Shown here one piece after another: positions 61,795 through 64,000 of a DNA stretch of 64,000 bases. The stretch comes from Actinomycetes bacterium. Lineage in GTDB: Bacteria > Actinomycetota > Acidimicrobiia > Acidimicrobiales > Ilumatobacteraceae. The notes under the pieces were generated by a model. That model had not been told where the DNA came from and ran no database searches. It saw nothing but the letters and a program-made list of their open reading frames with translations. The first letter of the stretch is position 1. The number at the start of each line of letters is the position of its first letter. The stretch lies in assembly GCA_021414085.1 (NCBI GenBank), contig JAIOPC010000014.1, forward strand, positions 868,001 to 932,000. Direction: 5' to 3'. The translations under genes and the position numbers were made by a program.

Positions 61795-63543
61795 TTAGTG
61801 GATGGCGGTTCCGCGAGCGATGGCAATCGCTTCGATGATGTGGGTGGCCGGTTCGCTGCTGAGCATCTGCTCGGTGGTAGCCGACATGCGGTGGCACCAG
61901 TTGTGGTGCGTTGCGCTGGTCGTGCCGGGGTAGTTCGGGCGCTGGTCGCTGCCGGCGAGATCTTCGATCATTGCCAGACACAACGATGCGTCACTCGCCG
62001 CGATCTCACGGTGCAAGGTGACGGCGGTCGCGGTTGACGAAGCGCCCGGCGCGGCTTGCTGCAACTTCGCTGCCAACTCGGGCGTGCCATCGGTGTGCTT
62101 CCACACTCCTGCGATGGTGGGCAGGTCGTGCGTCGTCACCATCGCCAGCGTGCTGGCCGGCCAGTTGCGCGAGTCGCTGTCGAACCACCACACCTTGGTG
62201 CCGAGCATTGCATTCGCGCGCAACGAGTCGCGCACGGCGGGTTCAACGTTGCCGAGGTCTTCGCCGATCACGAATGCTCCGGCGCGTGCAGCTTCTAGGC
62301 GCAGGATCGCGAGCAGCTCCTCGGCGGGCATCTGCACGTACGTGCCTTCGCTCGGCGCGGCGCCGGCGGGAATCCAGAACTGTCGAAACAAACCCATCAC
62401 GTGATCGATGCGCAAACCGCTCATGCCCTGCAACGCGGCGCGCGCCATGTCGATGAACGGTCGGTAGCGCGCGGCGCGTAAACGACCGGGGATGAAGGGT
62501 GGGAGACCCCATTCCTGTCCTGCAGGTTGGAATGGATCCGGCGGCGCGCCGATCGAAACGTCGAGCGCCATCATGTCTTGGTAGTGCCAGCTGTCGGCTC
62601 CATCAGGGGAGCTGCCGACTGCCAGGTCGGCGATGATCGCGACCGGGCTCGCCGCGGTGACGGCATCGAGAGTTCGCCGTGCCAGCCATTGCAACCACGC
62701 ATGAAAGTCGCACGCTTCCGCGAACGCGGCGTCGGTGGCGTGTAGTGCGACAAGCGTCGGTGTGCCCGGTCGCTGAAAATCCTCCGGCCATGTTCGCCAA
62801 CGCGGCCCGAGTCGTTCGGCGAGAGCCGTCCAGGTGCAGAACGAGTGGAGGCTGGTGCCTTGTTCGTCTGCCCACGCGCGCCATGGCGCGTAGGCATCGA
62901 CGCGGCGGAATCGTTCCAGCAGCGCTCGGCGCAACGCGGGCCACACGCGTCCGCGCTCGATCAACGCGCCCGGCGTATTGGCGATCGGAGCAACGCCTTC
63001 CATCGGGATCAGCATCGGGTTCAACCAGCGGCGCGAGCTGGGGTAGTACGGACTTGCGTCGTGCGGCGCAGTGAGGGTTGGCGCGTGGAGGGGGCTGAGC
63101 AGCAACGAGTTGCCGCCACGCTCGCCGATCTCCGTCGTCAGCGCGCGCACGTCTTCGAGGTCGCCGATACCCCACGCGCCGGGTCGCCACAGCGAGTAGA
63201 TCTGTGCCGCTACGCCCCAGCCGCGCGGGGCGTCGCGGCAGCGGTCCGGCGCGACGATCAACGTCGTTGCTGGCCCACCGTCGAGCGGTGACAGTTGGTG
63301 GTAGCCGAGCGGTACATCCGGGGCGAGCATGTCGACATCGCCAGCATCGACTCCGCCCTCGAGCAACAGGTGGTGGCGGGCCGGCAGCGCGTGAAGGCTG
63401 CCGGCAGCGACGACCAGAACGGGCGCCGCGGTGACCGGCTCACCGATCGCGGCGCGCAGCGCATCGCGGGTCGCGACCGGGGTGTACCGCCAACGACCAT
63501 CGACGCCGTGGTATCCGTCGGCGATGCCCCACTCGTCGTACAC
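61795..63543 (-). CDS. malQ: 4-Alpha-glucanotransferase (amylomaltase, GH77)
   Basis: About 582 residues. The catalytic Asp is in GLRIDHVMGLFRQFWIP, the acid/base Glu in VIGEDLGNVEP, and VTTHDLPTIAGVW is the third conserved region. The GTG at 63543 (VYDEWGIADGYHG) is chosen because homology begins there; the frame upstream runs through the repeat block and is not credible. It disproportionates maltodextrins in glycogen/maltose metabolism. Next gene upstream on this strand is outside the repeat block. Confidence 0.93.
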   Translation of the reverse strand: MYDEWGIADGYHGVDGRWRYTPVATRDALRAAIGEPVTAAPVLVVAAGSLHALPARHHLLLEGGVDAGDVDMLAPDVPLGYHQLSPLDGGPATTLIVAPDRCRDAPRGWGVAAQIYSLWRPGAWGIGDLEDVRALTTEIGERGGNSLLLSPLHAPTLTAPHDASPYYPSSRRWLNPMLIPMEGVAPIANTPGALIERGRVWPALRRALLERFRRVDAYAPWRAWADEQGTSLHSFCTWTALAERLGPRWRTWPEDFQRPGTPTLVALHATDAAFAEACDFHAWLQWLARRTLDAVTAASPVAIIADLAVGSSPDGADSWHYQDMMALDVSIGAPPDPFQPAGQEWGLPPFIPGRLRAARYRPFIDMARAALQGMSGLRIDHVMGLFRQFWIPAGAAPSEGTYVQMPAEELLAILRLEAARAGAFVIGEDLGNVEPAVRDSLRANAMLGTKVWWFDSDSRNWPASTLAMVTTHDLPTIAGVWKHTDGTPELAAKLQQAAPGASSTATAVTLHREIAASDASLCLAMIEDLAGSDQRPNYPGTTSATHHNWCHRMSATTEQMLSSEPATHIIEAIAIARGTAIH

Positions 63544-63557
63544 CGCGCCATTGTGCC

Positions 63558-63640
63558 GGGGGTTTCCTGCCGCCGGGGGGTTTCGTGCCGGAGAACCTGC
63601 ACGAAACCCCCGACAAGGTCCGCGGCGGCACGAAACCCCC
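63558..63640. repeat. Palindromic repeat cluster, four copies of GGGGGTTTCGTGC (forward, forward, reverse, reverse)
   Basis: Forward copies begin at about 63558 and 63575; reverse copies (GCACGAAACCCCC) lie at about 63599 and 63628. The copy order equals that of 35923-36018, with G or C in place of A at the sixth-from-last position. It lies just upstream of malQ, as the other block lies at the AtuA-like start. This suggests a REP-like family. Confidence 0.88.
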
Positions 63641-63666
63641 GGCAACGGATTCGTAGACTGCGCTTC

Positions 63667-63879
63667 ATGGCTTCGCTGCTTGTCACTCGTCAACTCAGCA
63701 GCACGTCGCGTCGGTTGCGCGATGCGCGTGCGGAGTTAGAGGTGGTCGGCGAGCAGTTGTTGTACGTCGAGGAAGGACCGCACGAGGAAGCGATGCAGAA
63801 GAACCGTGCCCACCTCGTTGCTGAAATCGCACGCCTGGAAGCCAAGCTCGACCGACTGCTCGATCGGGGGCCGCGATGA
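63667..63879 (+). CDS. Small coiled-coil protein (70 residues)
   Basis: The protein is predicted to be almost all helical, with heptad-like leucine and charged residues (RRLRDARAELEVVGEQLLYVEE and HLVAEIARLEAKLDRLL). No domain I can name. It starts ATG 63667 and its stop overlaps the next start by four bases (ATGA), so it is coupled to the response regulator and could act with it. Confidence 0.65.
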   Translation: MASLLVTRQLSSTSRRLRDARAELEVVGEQLLYVEEGPHEEAMQKNRAHLVAEIARLEAKLDRLLDRGPR

Positions 63880-64000
63880 CTGTTCGTGTTGTGATCGCGG
63901 AGGACGAAGCCATCATTCGGCTCGACCTGCGCGAGACGTTGGAGGAAGAGGGCTTCGAGGTCGTCGGCGAAACAGGTCGCGGCGACCACGCGGTCGACCT
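63876..64000 (+). CDS. Response regulator, PdtaR-like (partial, C-terminus off the window)
   Basis: 42 codons are visible: MTVRVVIAEDEAIIRLDLRE, then TLEEEGFEVVGETGRGDHAVDL. The (I/V)AEDE-x-I-I-R-x-DL-x-x-x-L-x-E-E-G pattern matches the receiver domain of PdtaR-type regulators that end in an ANTAR RNA-binding domain, but this domain lies beyond the right edge. The phospho-acceptor Asp is also outside. Coupled to the 70-residue coiled-coil gene upstream. Confidence 0.75.
   Translation, partial: MTVRVVIAEDEAIIRLDLRETLEEEGFEVVGETGRGDHAVD

Noticed and set aside
63544-63693. N-terminal extension of malQ through the repeat block
   Set aside because: The extension translates the palindromic repeats and has no amylomaltase similarity; GTG 63543 fits the family start.

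Overview
The window is GC-rich, densely packed bacterial chromosome. Several traits point to an actinobacterium, most probably class Acidimicrobiia (Ilumatobacter-like): two F420-type luciferase-like oxidoreductases, a menaquinone pathway, an acyl-CoA carboxylase cluster, a PdtaR-like response regulator at the right edge, and a secreted protein with C-terminal 'VPGRLLDTR' modules. No phage or plasmid backbone, transposase, rRNA or CRISPR array was seen. The taxonomic call is inference.

Layout. 1-3.6 kb: a Tat-exported PotD-like binding lipoprotein (cut by the left edge), divergent Rieske oxygenase, a Phd/VapC-type toxin-antitoxin pair with a perfect operator palindrome, and an orphan HD-domain protein. 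3.7-8.0 kb: tRNA-Cys followed by a possible islet with a one-pass membrane protein and a 1140-residue KAP-family NTPase. 8.1-14.3 kb: F420 oxidoreductase, membrane GGDEF-EAL protein, and the overlapping phoH-like/ybeY/CNNM operon. 14.3-25.7 kb: menaquinone genes (menE, menA, menH, menD, menF, menG) with an MFS exporter and a DsbA-like protein. Between menD and menF two cargo genes (a lipoprotein metallopeptidase-like gene and an M50 peptidase) sit in tandem units bounded by copies of the menD and menF 3' ends. 25.8-30.3 kb: amidase, acyl-CoA synthetase, second F420 oxidoreductase, MaoC hydratase. 30.4-34.2 kb: era, a GerMN-like lipoprotein, and a divergent two-component pair. 34.2-40.7 kb: a minus-strand acyl-CoA carboxylation cluster (enoyl-CoA hydratase, carboxylase beta, VOC protein, carboxylase alpha, AtuA-like protein) with a cluster of palindromic repeats inside.

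40.7-47.6 kb: DinG-like helicase and uppS on the minus strand; divergently, a degenerate cis-prenyltransferase homologue and recO; then two lipoproteins and glyS. The uppS product keeps the catalytic residues but lacks the C-terminal RxG element, while the divergent neighbour lacks catalytic residues and ends in RRFGG. This is the complementary split known from heteromeric cis-prenyltransferases and is the most interesting finding here. 47.6-53.5 kb: a second two-component system, a small monooxygenase and trpCFBA, followed by short tandem repeats and a hairpin. 53.8-58.6 kb: the fatty acid synthesis operon fabD-fabH-fabG-acpP-fabF with fabZ facing it; FabD carries an extra lipoyl-like C-terminal domain. 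58.7-64 kb: tRNA-Leu, a repetitive Lys/Ala-rich small protein, a large secreted beta-propeller-type protein, malQ, a second copy of the palindromic repeat cluster, a coiled-coil small protein and the beginning of the response regulator.

Many neighbouring genes overlap by 1-8 bases (ATGA/GTGA junctions), so translational coupling is common. Starts were chosen from such overlaps, Shine-Dalgarno sequences and where family homology begins.
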